DNA of 64,000 nt, taken from NCBI RefSeq assembly GCF_947501405.1, contig NZ_CANMVK010000005.1, positions 219,734 to 283,733 on the forward strand. Reading direction: 5' to 3'. The position numbers and the translations under genes were made by a program. The notes beneath the pieces were generated by a model that searched no databases, was not told the DNA's origin, and saw only the letters and a list, made by a program, of their open reading frames with translations. Within the stretch, counting starts at the first letter, position 1. Every line of letters begins with the position of its first letter. Below, in pieces: positions 37,704 through 45,893 of the stretch. Source of the DNA: an uncultured Hoeflea sp. Its GTDB lineage: Bacteria; Pseudomonadota; Alphaproteobacteria; Rhizobiales; Rhizobiaceae.

Positions 37704-37718
37704 TGACGTTTACGTAAA
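37704..37718. promoter_or_regulatory. Palindrome resembling a LiuR-type operator
   Basis: TGACGTTTACGTAAA contains the perfect palindrome TTTACGTAAA at 37709-37718. It resembles operators described for the MerR-family regulator LiuR, which controls branched-chain amino acid and acyl-CoA degradation genes including etfBA in several proteobacteria. It lies upstream of etfB in the etfB/rhomboid gap. Match to LiuR is from memory of the consensus. Confidence 0.4.
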
Positions 37719-37737
37719 GATCAATCCAGCAGCTTGA

Positions 37738-38541
37738 TCAGCGACCCCATTTGGGTGGGGGCGGAGGTTGCTTGGTGTCGCGGCGGGGCTTGGCCGGTGG
37801 CTCCTCTCTGGGGGAAGGTTCGGCCTTGTGAACCACCGCAGCGGGGGATTTCAGGGTCCGGTCGAACAGGGGCACGCCCGAGCGGCGGAACACCAGCACA
37901 AGCAGCGCACCGGCGATAATGCCGCCGACATGGGCGGCCCAGGAAACTTCGCCGCCGATGTCTGTCACCACCATGAAGAACTGGAACAGCACCCAGAACA
38001 CCAGCGGAATGTAGGCCGGCAGCGGCAGCGGAATGCGCCCAAGCACCAGCACCCAGACCCGAACTTTCGGATGCAGCATCAGATAGGCCGCAACTATGCC
38101 GGCGACCGCGCCGGAGGCGCCAATCAGCGGGCTTTGAGAGTCCGGCAGCAACAGGCCGTGGGCGAAGGCGCCGGCGGCGGCGCAGGCAAAGTAGAAGATC
38201 AAAAACTTGATGTGCCCCATGGCGTCTTCGACATTGTCGCCGAAAACCCACAGGAAGATCATGTTCGAGCCCAGATGCAGGAAGTTTCCGTGCAGAAAAC
38301 TGTAGGTGATGTAGGTGGCGTCTTCGGGCACCAGCACCAGCGAGGGCGGCAACTCGGCAATGTCATTGACCACCGAGGGGATGAACCCGAGGCCGAGCAC
38401 GGCGGCGTTGACGAAATCACTTTCATACCCGGCCGTTTCGGTGACGGCCCAGATGATGACATTGATGGCAATCAGCGTCAGGGTCACCCATTGCAGCCGA
38501 ATGTGCTTGAGATTGTTGGAATCATGAAGCGGTATGAACAT
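37738..38541 (-). CDS. Rhomboid-family intramembrane serine protease
   Basis: This 267-residue protein has six to seven hydrophobic helices. The catalytic serine lies in LIGASGAVAG and the catalytic histidine in WAAHVGGIIAG; the HLGSNMIFLWVFG segment is also typical. It should cut substrate proteins within the membrane. The C-terminal 40 residues are Pro/Lys/Arg-rich and cytosolic. Substrates are unknown. The gene is upstream of etfB on the same strand with a 230-bp gap. Confidence 0.9.
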   Translation of the reverse strand: MFIPLHDSNNLKHIRLQWVTLTLIAINVIIWAVTETAGYESDFVNAAVLGLGFIPSVVNDIAELPPSLVLVPEDATYITYSFLHGNFLHLGSNMIFLWVFGDNVEDAMGHIKFLIFYFACAAAGAFAHGLLLPDSQSPLIGASGAVAGIVAAYLMLHPKVRVWVLVLGRIPLPLPAYIPLVFWVLFQFFMVVTDIGGEVSWAAHVGGIIAGALLVLVFRRSGVPLFDRTLKSPAAVVHKAEPSPREEPPAKPRRDTKQPPPPPKWGR

Positions 38542-38591
38542 CGTCGGCCCCCCCGTTGACGGTGTTGGCTTTCAGGCCACTCGCCCTGACC

Positions 38592-39170
38592 CTAGCGGTT
38601 TTTGCCCGGAACCCAAAGCACATCCGCGCGGCCCTTGTCGTTGACCCAGCGGGCGGCGACAAACAGGAAGTCCGACAGCCGGTTGGCAAAGCGGAGTGCT
38701 GAAGGGTTGATGGTTTCTCCCGGTTGGGACGCCAGTTCGACCATACGCCGTTCGGCGCCGCGGGTTACCGTGCGGGCCAGATGGAGATGCGCCGCCGCAG
38801 CGCTCCCGCCGGGAAGCACGAATGAGCGAAGCGGCTCCAGATCGGCGTTGAGCGTGTCGATGTCGGCCTCGATGCGATCCACCTGGGCATCGACAATGCG
38901 CAGCGGCTCATATTCAGGTGGCTCATCGGTTTCCGGCGTGGCGAGATCGGCGCCCAGATCGAAACAGTCGTTCTGGATCCGCATCAGCATGGCGTCGAGT
39001 TCAGCCATATCCGCGGTGTGTAGCCGCGCGATGCCGATTGCCGCATTGGCTTCGTCGACGGAGCCAAAGGCTTCGATCCGGGGGTCGTGCTTGGGCCGGC
39101 GTTCGCCGGTGACGAGCCCGGTGCCGCCATCATCGCCGGTGCGGGTGTAGATCTTGTTGAGCTTGACCAT
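38592..39170 (-). CDS. Cob(I)yrinic acid a,c-diamide adenosyltransferase, PduO type
   Basis: This 192-residue protein shows the PduO signature TRTGDDGGTGLV near the start and the C-terminal RGAERRMVEL and RFANRLSDFLFVAARW. It transfers adenosyl from ATP to cob(I)alamin, the last step of coenzyme B12 formation. It links in pathway, but not in operon, to the cobST genes at 8-11 kb. The ATG at 39170 gives MVKLNKIYTRTGDDGG. Confidence 0.93.
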   Translation of the reverse strand: MVKLNKIYTRTGDDGGTGLVTGERRPKHDPRIEAFGSVDEANAAIGIARLHTADMAELDAMLMRIQNDCFDLGADLATPETDEPPEYEPLRIVDAQVDRIEADIDTLNADLEPLRSFVLPGGSAAAAHLHLARTVTRGAERRMVELASQPGETINPSALRFANRLSDFLFVAARWVNDKGRADVLWVPGKNR

Positions 39171-39205
39171 AATTTCAGCCTCGTAGGAATGGAAGGACGG
39201 CGGCG

Positions 39206-39403
39206 TCAGCGCCCGCCGCCGGTCAGCCACAGCGTGGCGACGATCAGCACAAGGGCTACGAACTGCAGCAGCACGCGCGCCTGCATGAGTTTGTTGGACA
39301 GATTGCCGGATCCGCCGCGGGCCATGTTGACCAGGCCGCGGATGAGAACGGCTGCGACGGCCAGCATGGCGATGACGGACAGGACATAGGTGACGGAAGA
39401 CAT
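39206..39403 (-). CDS. Twin-transmembrane (HIG1-like) small protein
   Basis: This 65-residue protein has two hydrophobic helices (about 3-23 and 43-62) joined by a short positively charged loop (NMARGGSGNLSNKLMQARV). This is the pattern of HIG1 or twin-transmembrane proteins that associate with respiratory complexes. The MQARVLLQF stretch fits HIG1. The ATG at 39403 precedes the first helix. It is followed by the adenosyltransferase gene. Confidence 0.72.
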   Translation of the reverse strand: MSSVTYVLSVIAMLAVAAVLIRGLVNMARGGSGNLSNKLMQARVLLQFVALVLIVATLWLTGGGR

Positions 39404-39558
39404 CGTGGCGATTCCTTGAAGCTTATCGCGGACATCGTCCGCGGGGCATCTGTGCACCGCTGGCAAAGATCGGGCAAGTCCGGCGCGGATGGGAACATAG
39501 GGTGTTTTGCCCGCATGTCCATCGCCGCAGGCGCGCGAGTATGGAACGCGCTCGGCCG

Positions 39559-40401
39559 TCAATCCTGTTTTGCGAGCCAGGGATAGAACAGCCTGGCGGG
39601 CAGCAGCCGCCTGGCGATGACGCCGAGCTTGGCTTCCCGGGTGACCGGATAATGATAGCGCGGCCGCCGCGCGGTCAGGGCATGGCGCAGGACCTTGTGG
39701 ACGGCTTCCGGCCCGGGCCGGCGCCTGGGAGAGGCTTCGCTTTGATCCAGGCGGCGCAACTGGGCTTCGTAGTTCTGGCGATGGATTGAGTTCTCGATGT
39801 CGATGGTGCGATGAAACCTTACAAGGGCGTTGGCCCGGAACCGGCTCTCGATGGCCCCGGGCTCGATCAGGCTGACATGAATGCCGCTGCCCTCAAGCTC
39901 CAGCGCCAGGGTGACCGAAAGGCCTTCCAGGGCGTGTTTGGAGGCGTTGTAGGCGCCGCGGTAACGCATCGGCACAAGGCCGAGGATAGACGAGCACTGT
40001 ACTATCCGTCCGTGACCCTGCGCGCGCATCACCGGCAGGACCAGGCGGGTGAGCTGGTGCCAGCCAAAGACGTTGGCCTCGAACTGCTCCCGCAGCGCTT
40101 CGAGCGGCAGATCCTCCACCGCGCCCACCTGGCCGTAACCGCCATTGTTGAACAGCGCGTCGCAGTGTCCGCGGGTTGCGTCCATGGCCTTTTCGAAAAA
40201 ACCGGAAATGCTTTGCGCGTCGGTGTAGTCGAGATAGTGGGCCTCGATTCCGTCGGCACGTAACCGGTCGAGATCCTCGGGCTGTCGCGCCGAGGCGATC
40301 ACCTGCCAGCCCTCCGATTGCAGCGCCCGGGCGCAATAGGCGCCGATTCCGCTCGAACAACCGGTCACCAGAATGGATTTTTTACGCATTTCATTGTCCA
40401 T
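39559..40401 (-). CDS. SDR-family oxidoreductase
   Basis: This 280-residue short-chain dehydrogenase has cofactor loop TGCSSGIG, NNGGYGQVG, catalytic Ser in CSSILG and the YNASK catalytic Tyr/Lys pair. The length and sequence suggest a classical SDR; the substrate is not known. It is divergent from the BrkB-like gene, 59 bp apart. Confidence 0.9.
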   Translation of the reverse strand: MDNEMRKKSILVTGCSSGIGAYCARALQSEGWQVIASARQPEDLDRLRADGIEAHYLDYTDAQSISGFFEKAMDATRGHCDALFNNGGYGQVGAVEDLPLEALREQFEANVFGWHQLTRLVLPVMRAQGHGRIVQCSSILGLVPMRYRGAYNASKHALEGLSVTLALELEGSGIHVSLIEPGAIESRFRANALVRFHRTIDIENSIHRQNYEAQLRRLDQSEASPRRRPGPEAVHKVLRHALTARRPRYHYPVTREAKLGVIARRLLPARLFYPWLAKQD

Positions 40402-40460
40402 TGCATGACCCGCCCCTGTTTCTGACGGGCTTCAGATCCCATAATCAGTCAGGTCTGACA

Positions 40461-41381
40461 ATGTGGCGCGGGCCGGATCGTCAAAAGGACTTGCGGCGCA
40501 GTTGCCAGGACGCAATCAGGGAGCACAAGGTGAAACGTACGGGATCGGTGATTTGGGATGCGATAACCCATTTCAACAATGACGATGGCTGGGCGATGGC
40601 CAGTCATGTGGCGCTGTCGATCCTGATGGCGCTGTTCCCGTTCATGATTTTCGGCACCTCGCTTGCCAGTTTCTTGGGCGCCTATGCCTATGCGGATACC
40701 GCGTCGCATCTGATCTTCGATACCTGGCCCGACGCGATCGCCGCGCCGATTTCGCGTGAGGTGGTCAATGTTCTGACCGTGGAGCGCGGCGGACTGCTGA
40801 CCCTTTCGGTGCTGGCGGCGGCGTTTTTCTCGGCCAACGGGGTGGAAGCCTTGCGGGTCTCGCTCAATCGCGCCTACCGGGTGAGCGAGACCCGCTCCTG
40901 GTATGTGACCCGGGCCCAGAGCCTGCTTTTTGTGGTTGTCGCGGTGCTGGTGATTATGGCGATCAGTTTTCTTCTGGTGCTGGCGCCGCTGGCACTCAAG
41001 CTGGCGCGGCAATTCGCGCCCTGGATGGATACGCTGATCTCGGCGGTGGACAATTGGCGCATCTTGATCGCCGCTATGGTGCTGGTCATCGGGCTGGTCG
41101 TATCGCATCTGTGGTTGCCGGACGGGCGCCGGCGGCTTTACGACGTCCTGCCCGGTGTGGCCGTGACGCTGGTCGCCTGGATGGCGGGCGCGCTGGCCTT
41201 TGCGAGCTACCTCAAGGAGTTCGCCACCTATGTGTCGACCTATGCGGGCCTGGCCTCGATCATGATCGCGCTGGTGTTTTTGTACATCATCGCGGCGATC
41301 TTTATTCTCGGCGCCGAGATCAATGCCGCGATCCTCAACGCGCGCATGCGTGCCGATTCGGAACAGAGGCCGGCGCCATGA
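40461..41381 (+). CDS. YihY/BrkB-family membrane protein
   Basis: This 306-residue protein has a cytosolic start then six hydrophobic segments of the YihY/BrkB fold: HVALSILMALFPFMIF, FFSANGVEALRVSLNRAY, and C-terminal IMIALVFLYIIAAIFILGAEINA. Many are mis-annotated as ribonuclease BN; they are membrane proteins of uncertain role. The ATG at 40461 is supported by an AGGT site; a longer upstream frame overlaps the divergent SDR gene. Confidence 0.85.
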   Translation: MWRGPDRQKDLRRSCQDAIREHKVKRTGSVIWDAITHFNNDDGWAMASHVALSILMALFPFMIFGTSLASFLGAYAYADTASHLIFDTWPDAIAAPISREVVNVLTVERGGLLTLSVLAAAFFSANGVEALRVSLNRAYRVSETRSWYVTRAQSLLFVVVAVLVIMAISFLLVLAPLALKLARQFAPWMDTLISAVDNWRILIAAMVLVIGLVVSHLWLPDGRRRLYDVLPGVAVTLVAWMAGALAFASYLKEFATYVSTYAGLASIMIALVFLYIIAAIFILGAEINAAILNARMRADSEQRPAP

Positions 41382-41580
41382 AGACGAAACGTTAGGCGCG
41401 GAATCAATCGACGGAAAACGAGCCGATATCCCATGATATATAGGGGGAAATCGCCTGAACAGCGGCTGCCGGACCGGCTCGCCGCCCGGTCGCCAGACTG
41501 GCAGGCTCGGTTTCACCCTGGCGGAGCGCGCACCGAAATGATGCGCGCTCCGGCCCGAAATGATGATCGGGAGCTTGACC

Positions 41581-41880
41581 ATGTTTGCTGGCATGTTTGC
41601 CGGGATGTCGACCGACATGATCTGGTATTTCCTCGCGCTTTCGGCCGCCGCGTCGTTTTTTATCGGCAACGCCATGAACACGATGATGGGCGAGCAGGGC
41701 TTCGGCGTGCTGGGAAACATGATTGTGCTCCTGGCCGGTTTCATCATCGGGTTGAACATCGTCGACGAGTTGCCCCTTGGCCACGTGCCGCGGGTGATGA
41801 TCATCCCTGCTGCGGCCTGTTTCGCCTTCGTGGCCCTGTTCGTGCTTGCCGTCCTCAAACGGCTGGTGCGGCCGACCTGA
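41581..41880 (+). CDS. Small membrane protein, unknown function
   Basis: This 99-residue protein has three hydrophobic helices (about 9-28, 38-57 and 68-92) and short polar ends. No family was recognised. The ATG at 41581 is preceded by GGGAG with good spacing; an upstream ATG at 41560 is the alternative. It converges with the gluQRS gene (10-bp gap). Confidence 0.65.
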   Translation: MFAGMFAGMSTDMIWYFLALSAAASFFIGNAMNTMMGEQGFGVLGNMIVLLAGFIIGLNIVDELPLGHVPRVMIIPAAACFAFVALFVLAVLKRLVRPT

Positions 41881-41889
41881 GCGGAGACA

Positions 41890-42846
41890 TTAGGATTCTA
41901 TGCCGGGCGCATTTTCGGCGCAGGGGTCAAAATCGGTATCCAAGCCGGCCAGCGCGATCACATCCGCGGCGCTCGCGCCGCGTGCCCGCAACGCGGCCAG
42001 CGTGGTGTCGCCATCGCTTTTGGACAGTTTGCGGCCACTTTCATCGCGAATGAGCGGGTGATGCCGGTAACGCGGTGCGGGCAGGCCGAGCAGCGCCTGC
42101 AGCAACCTGTGGACCGATGTTGCGGCGAACAGGTCCTGACCGCGAATGACATGGGTGATGTTCTGAATGGCGTCGTCGACGGTGACGGCGAGATGATAGC
42201 TTGCAGGCGTGTCGCGCCGGGCGAGCACCACATCGCCCCAGGCCGCGGGGTCTGCCTTGATCTGCCCTGTCTCGCCCAGGGGACCGATCCCCTGTTCACA
42301 CCAGTTAAGCCCCTCCGGTGCCCCCTTGATCGCGGCCTCAATGTCGAGCCGCCAGGTGTGCGGTGCGCCGGCCTCAATGCGGCGGGTGCGCTCGCTCCGG
42401 GGCATTGTCCGGTCGTTGCCGGGATAATGCGGCGCGCCGTCAGGATCGCGCGGCCAGGCGCTGCCGCCTGCCTCCGCCGTGCGCACCCGTTCTGCGATTT
42501 CCTTGCGGCTGAGAAAGGCGGGATAGATCAGGCCGAGCTTGTCCAACTCGTTCAATGCCTGAGTGTAATCGTAAAAATGGTCGGATTGTCGGCGCACCGG
42601 TTCGGGCCAGCGCAAACCGAGCCTGGCGAGGTCTTCGAGGATAGCCTGTTCGAACTCCGGCCGCGCACGGGTCGTGTCGATGTCTTCGATCCTGAGCAGG
42701 AACTCGCCGTGATGTGCCTGGGCAAACTGCCAGTTGATCAGCGCCGATCTGGCGTGGCCCAGATGCAGCCGGCCATTCGGGCTGGGCGCAAAACGCACGA
42801 CCGGTTTGTGCAGGTGCGGATCGGGTGTGGAATTGCTTCCGGACAT
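41890..42846 (-). CDS. gluQRS: Glutamyl-Q tRNA(Asp) synthetase
   Basis: This 318-residue protein is a short glutamyl-tRNA synthetase paralogue lacking the anticodon-binding domain. It has the HIGH-type motif in APSPNGRLHLGHA and the KMSKS-type motif KLSKS. GluQ charges glutamate onto the queuosine of tRNA-Asp, not onto tRNA-Glu. It is divergent from the glycosylase gene. With the VUT-type transporter in the window it belongs to the queuosine network. Confidence 0.92.
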   Translation of the reverse strand: MSGSNSTPDPHLHKPVVRFAPSPNGRLHLGHARSALINWQFAQAHHGEFLLRIEDIDTTRARPEFEQAILEDLARLGLRWPEPVRRQSDHFYDYTQALNELDKLGLIYPAFLSRKEIAERVRTAEAGGSAWPRDPDGAPHYPGNDRTMPRSERTRRIEAGAPHTWRLDIEAAIKGAPEGLNWCEQGIGPLGETGQIKADPAAWGDVVLARRDTPASYHLAVTVDDAIQNITHVIRGQDLFAATSVHRLLQALLGLPAPRYRHHPLIRDESGRKLSKSDGDTTLAALRARGASAADVIALAGLDTDFDPCAENAPGIES

Positions 42847-42898
42847 GGTGTTTCATGTCATTTTTTCCAGGCCGCGTCACCGGCGGAAACGGGGCGAC

Positions 42899-43546
42899 AT
42901 GCGTAGAATTGACAATGCCGGCGACATTCAGGCCGGGCTTGCCGCCCTGACAGCCAGCGATGAGCGGCTGGCGCGGGCAATCGCGCTTGCGGGTCCGGTG
43001 CCGCTCAGGCGTAAACCGCCCGGTTTTGCAGCACTTGCGGAAATCATCCTGTCGCAGATGGTGTCCAAGGCCAGCGCTGCGGCGCTTTGGCGCAAGCTGG
43101 AGGCAGCAACCGGCGGGATCGATCCCCAGACCATCCTGGCGCTGTCGCCCGAAGCATCGAGAGCCGCAGGCCTGTCGCGCGCCAAGACCGAAACACTGGC
43201 CCGGGTTAGTGAAGCGGTGATCTCCGGCCAGCTTGATCTCGACCATCTCTGCGCCATCGACGGGAAGCAGGCGATTTCCGCGATGACGGCGATCAAGGGC
43301 GTGGGGCCCTGGACGGCCGAGGTCTATCTGTTGTTTTGCGCGGGGCATCCGGATGTGTTCCCGGCGGGAGATGTGGCGCTGCAAAGTGCTGCGGCGCATG
43401 CCCTGGAACTGAACGAACGGCCTTCGCCCCGCGTGCTGTCGGGTCTCGCGGAGCCATGGAGTCCGTGGCGTGGCGTGGCGGCGAGGCTATTATGGGCTTA
43501 CTACGCGCGCGTCATGCGACGCGATGCCACGCCTCTTGGTGACTGA
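42899..43546 (+). CDS. DNA-3-methyladenine glycosylase II (HhH-GPD)
   Basis: This 215-residue protein has the helix-hairpin-helix IKGVGPWTAEVYLL followed by the GPD-type segment FPAGDVALQ with the catalytic aspartate. It removes alkylated bases (AlkA-like activity). The ATG at 42899 starts MRRIDNAGD; the longer frame from 42734 overlaps gluQRS. It is followed by an HNH-endonuclease-like gene. Confidence 0.9.
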   Translation: MRRIDNAGDIQAGLAALTASDERLARAIALAGPVPLRRKPPGFAALAEIILSQMVSKASAAALWRKLEAATGGIDPQTILALSPEASRAAGLSRAKTETLARVSEAVISGQLDLDHLCAIDGKQAISAMTAIKGVGPWTAEVYLLFCAGHPDVFPAGDVALQSAAAHALELNERPSPRVLSGLAEPWSPWRGVAARLLWAYYARVMRRDATPLGD

Positions 43547-43680
43547 TGCGGTGTGGCAAGAGGCCGGCAACCGGGGACTTGCGGTTCTGACAGCCCGGAG
43601 CGGCCCTGGCGCGCTTCACATTCCTGTCACGTCCGTCCTAATATGGTCTGCGCAGGTGCCGAATCGCTCAGGAGAGCCCT

Positions 43681-44238
43681 TTGACGATTTATGTATCCCC
43701 TCAATCGCTGCCGGCGTTGGTTCTCAACGCCGATTATCGGCCCTTGAGTTATTACCCGCTGTCGCTGTGGTCATGGCAGGATGCGGTCAAGGCGGTGTTT
43801 CTCGACCGCGTGCAGATTGTCGCCGAATATGATCACGCCGTCTCATCGCCCAGTTTTTCGATGCGGCTTCCCAGCGTGGTCTGCCTCAAGACTTACATCA
43901 AACCTTCACGGCACCCCGCCTTCACACGTTTCAACGTGTTTTTGCGTGATCGCTTCGAATGCCAGTACTGCGGCTCGCCCGATGAATTGACCTTCGACCA
44001 TGTGATCCCGCGGCGTTGCGGCGGTGAGACCACCTGGGAGAACGTGGTGGCGGCCTGCTCGCCCTGCAATCTCAAGAAGGGCGGCGCGATGCCCAAACAG
44101 GCCGGCATGATTCCGCAGCAGAAACCCTATCGCCCGACGGTGCGGGATCTGCACAACAATGGCCGCATGTTCCCGCCCAATTTTCTGCACGAAAGCTGGA
44201 TGGACTACCTCTACTGGGATGTCGAATTACAGCCGTGA
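43681..44238 (+). CDS. HNH endonuclease-like protein (chromosomal)
   Basis: This 185-residue protein carries an HNH motif: CQYCG (C94, C97), TFDHVIPR (D106, H107), ENVVAAC and CSPCNLKKG (C126, C129, N130). The start is TTG at 43681 with an AGGAG site upstream. Related proteins are widely conserved in alphaproteobacteria outside mobile elements. Nuclease activity is suggested but its role is unknown. It converges with dsbB, with 4 bp between stop codons. Confidence 0.88.
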   Translation: MTIYVSPQSLPALVLNADYRPLSYYPLSLWSWQDAVKAVFLDRVQIVAEYDHAVSSPSFSMRLPSVVCLKTYIKPSRHPAFTRFNVFLRDRFECQYCGSPDELTFDHVIPRRCGGETTWENVVAACSPCNLKKGGAMPKQAGMIPQQKPYRPTVRDLHNNGRMFPPNFLHESWMDYLYWDVELQP

Positions 44239-44242
44239 GGCG

Positions 44243-44752
44243 TTAATCGCGGATCATCGCGCCGCGAAAGGCGAATGCGGCAAGTGCTGCGCTGGCAAGC
44301 ACATTCCAGCCGGCGAAGGACAGGCCCAGCACACGCAACGCGGCATCATCGCAGGAGGGCGGCTTTTTGCTCGACAGATCGCCGAGCAGCGAGCCTGCGT
44401 CGGTGGTCAGTCCGCTCGCGGCGGTGGCGCAGCTTGCCGGGCCCTCCCACCACTGCCATTCGACCCCGGAATGGTAGACGCCCAGACCCATGCCATAAAG
44501 CATCAGCAGGCCGCCAATCGCCAGCAGGCCACGCACGATCCAGATCGGTCCGCCCGTGAATGAGACAAGCGCCGCCACCAGCATCAAGGGCGCGCCGATG
44601 TAATAGGGCGTCCGCTGGGTGAGGCAGAGTGCGCAGGGGATGTAACCGCCGATATGTTCGAAGGCCAACGCCGAACCGACCACGACGATCATCGATCCGG
44701 CCAAGATCAATGCAACCAGACTGCGGTTCGAATTGGGGCTGGCGGCAATCAT
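44243..44752 (-). CDS. dsbB: Disulfide bond formation protein B
   Basis: This 169-residue protein has four membrane helices and both DsbB cysteine pairs: C40/C43 in CALCLTQR and the periplasmic pair C108 and C134. It oxidises DsbA with quinone. The ATG at 44752 follows an AGGAG site. No dsbA is visible nearby. Confidence 0.88.
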   Translation of the reverse strand: MIAASPNSNRSLVALILAGSMIVVVGSALAFEHIGGYIPCALCLTQRTPYYIGAPLMLVAALVSFTGGPIWIVRGLLAIGGLLMLYGMGLGVYHSGVEWQWWEGPASCATAASGLTTDAGSLLGDLSSKKPPSCDDAALRVLGLSFAGWNVLASAALAAFAFRGAMIRD

Positions 44753-44911
44753 CGGGGTGCTCCTTGACGTGTGGTTGCTGGTTTCCGGATCAAACATGTC
44801 GAAAACATGATCAAGAGTTGTTTTGGTCCCGCTTTCGGTAAAGCACCCGGCGAGACGCGGGCGGGCCATCGGCGCGGCCCGCACCTTGGCGGATTAGCTC
44901 ACGATTCGGGC

Positions 44912-45601
44912 CTAAACCGCAGCCTCGCGGTTGAGCAGGAAATTGATCAGAAAATAGATCAGCGCCGGCCCGCCGATCGCCAGAATCGCGACCCAGATCA
45001 ACCCGATGATCAGCCCGAGCAGAACGAACAGCGCATCGCGCTCGATCAGGCCGACAGCGGCCAGCGCCACGCCAATGCCGGGCACCGTGTTGGTCAGCGG
45101 CAGAGGCACCAGAATTGAAAGGCAGGGCACGATCAGCAGAACACCGATGATCCGGGTGGCGCGGTCGCCGGTCAGGCCGGGAAAACGGGGATGGGCGAGC
45201 CGCTCCAGCCAGCCGCCATAGCGTTTGGCCCGGGCAACGACATCAAGCAGCCCGGCCACCGGCAATTTGCGCTTGCGCAGGGTTTCGGGCAGCCAGGGCG
45301 CGCGGCGGCCGCTGGCCATCTGGACTGCAAGCACCACCATCGGCAGCGCCACAAGTTGCGGCAAAAGATAGACAAACGGCAGGCAGCACGGCAGCGCCAG
45401 CACAAGGAGCAAAAGCCCGAAAGCGCGTTCTTCCATCAGGTCACTGAGTTCGCCCAGCGTGATGGTGGCCTTGCCGCCGGCAGGCAGCTGGCCATCTGCG
45501 GCTTGAGTTCCAGCCGGGGCCGGGTCGAGATGCGGGTTGAGGATGGCCTCGATCTTGGCGAGGGCGCCGCGCGGCGCCTTGGATGCTGAATGTGGGCTCA
45601 T
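44912..45601 (-). CDS. exoD: ExoD-family exopolysaccharide-related membrane protein
   Basis: This 229-residue protein has the ExoD pattern: TLGELSDLMEERAFGLLLLVLALPCCLPF at about 45-75 (quoted in pieces: GELSDLMEERAFG), then several membrane helices and PGIGVALAAVGLIERDA. ExoD is required for exopolysaccharide or alkali tolerance in rhizobia by report. The ATG at 45601 gives MSPHSASKAPRG. The gene is the last chromosomal gene before the tRNA-Leu site. Confidence 0.85.
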   Translation of the reverse strand: MSPHSASKAPRGALAKIEAILNPHLDPAPAGTQAADGQLPAGGKATITLGELSDLMEERAFGLLLLVLALPCCLPFVYLLPQLVALPMVVLAVQMASGRRAPWLPETLRKRKLPVAGLLDVVARAKRYGGWLERLAHPRFPGLTGDRATRIIGVLLIVPCLSILVPLPLTNTVPGIGVALAAVGLIERDALFVLLGLIIGLIWVAILAIGGPALIYFLINFLLNREAAV

Positions 45602-45808
45602 GGCCGGTTCGTCCTCGATTGATCCCCGAATCTCGATCCGGTTCTTAGCAGAGCCAAGTGGCGCGATCCATCGCCATTGCCCGACGCGGTAAACAGCGCG
45701 GGTCATTGGGCAATCAACGGAGCGAGCTGCTTGCCCTTGAACCGGGTATCAACCGGACAACCGGCTTGACCCGGGGCCGTGTGCGGAATATTGGACGAGG
45801 CAGTGGAT

Positions 45809-45893
45809 GCCCCTTTGGCGGAATTGGTAGACGCGCCGCACTCAAAATGCGGTTCCGCAAGGAGTTCCGGTTCGAGTCCGGAAGGGGGCACCA
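45809..45893 (+). tRNA. tRNA-Leu(CAA), island attachment site
   Basis: This is an 85-nt tRNA with acceptor GCCCCTT pairing to AGGGGGC, D arm, anticodon loop CTCAAAA at 45841-45847 with anticodon CAA (45843-45845), a variable arm of class II length, T arm TCCGG-TTCGAGT-CCGGA and an encoded CCA. It decodes UUG leucine codons. Its 3' half is antisense to the last 17 codons of the serine recombinase at 45842-47422. The gene is the left boundary of a genomic island and appears intact after integration. Confidence 0.97.

Noticed and set aside
40449..41858. 469-residue minus-strand frame over the BrkB-like gene
   Set aside because: His/Gln/Arg-rich product typical of antisense frames; opposite strand encodes a clear membrane protein.
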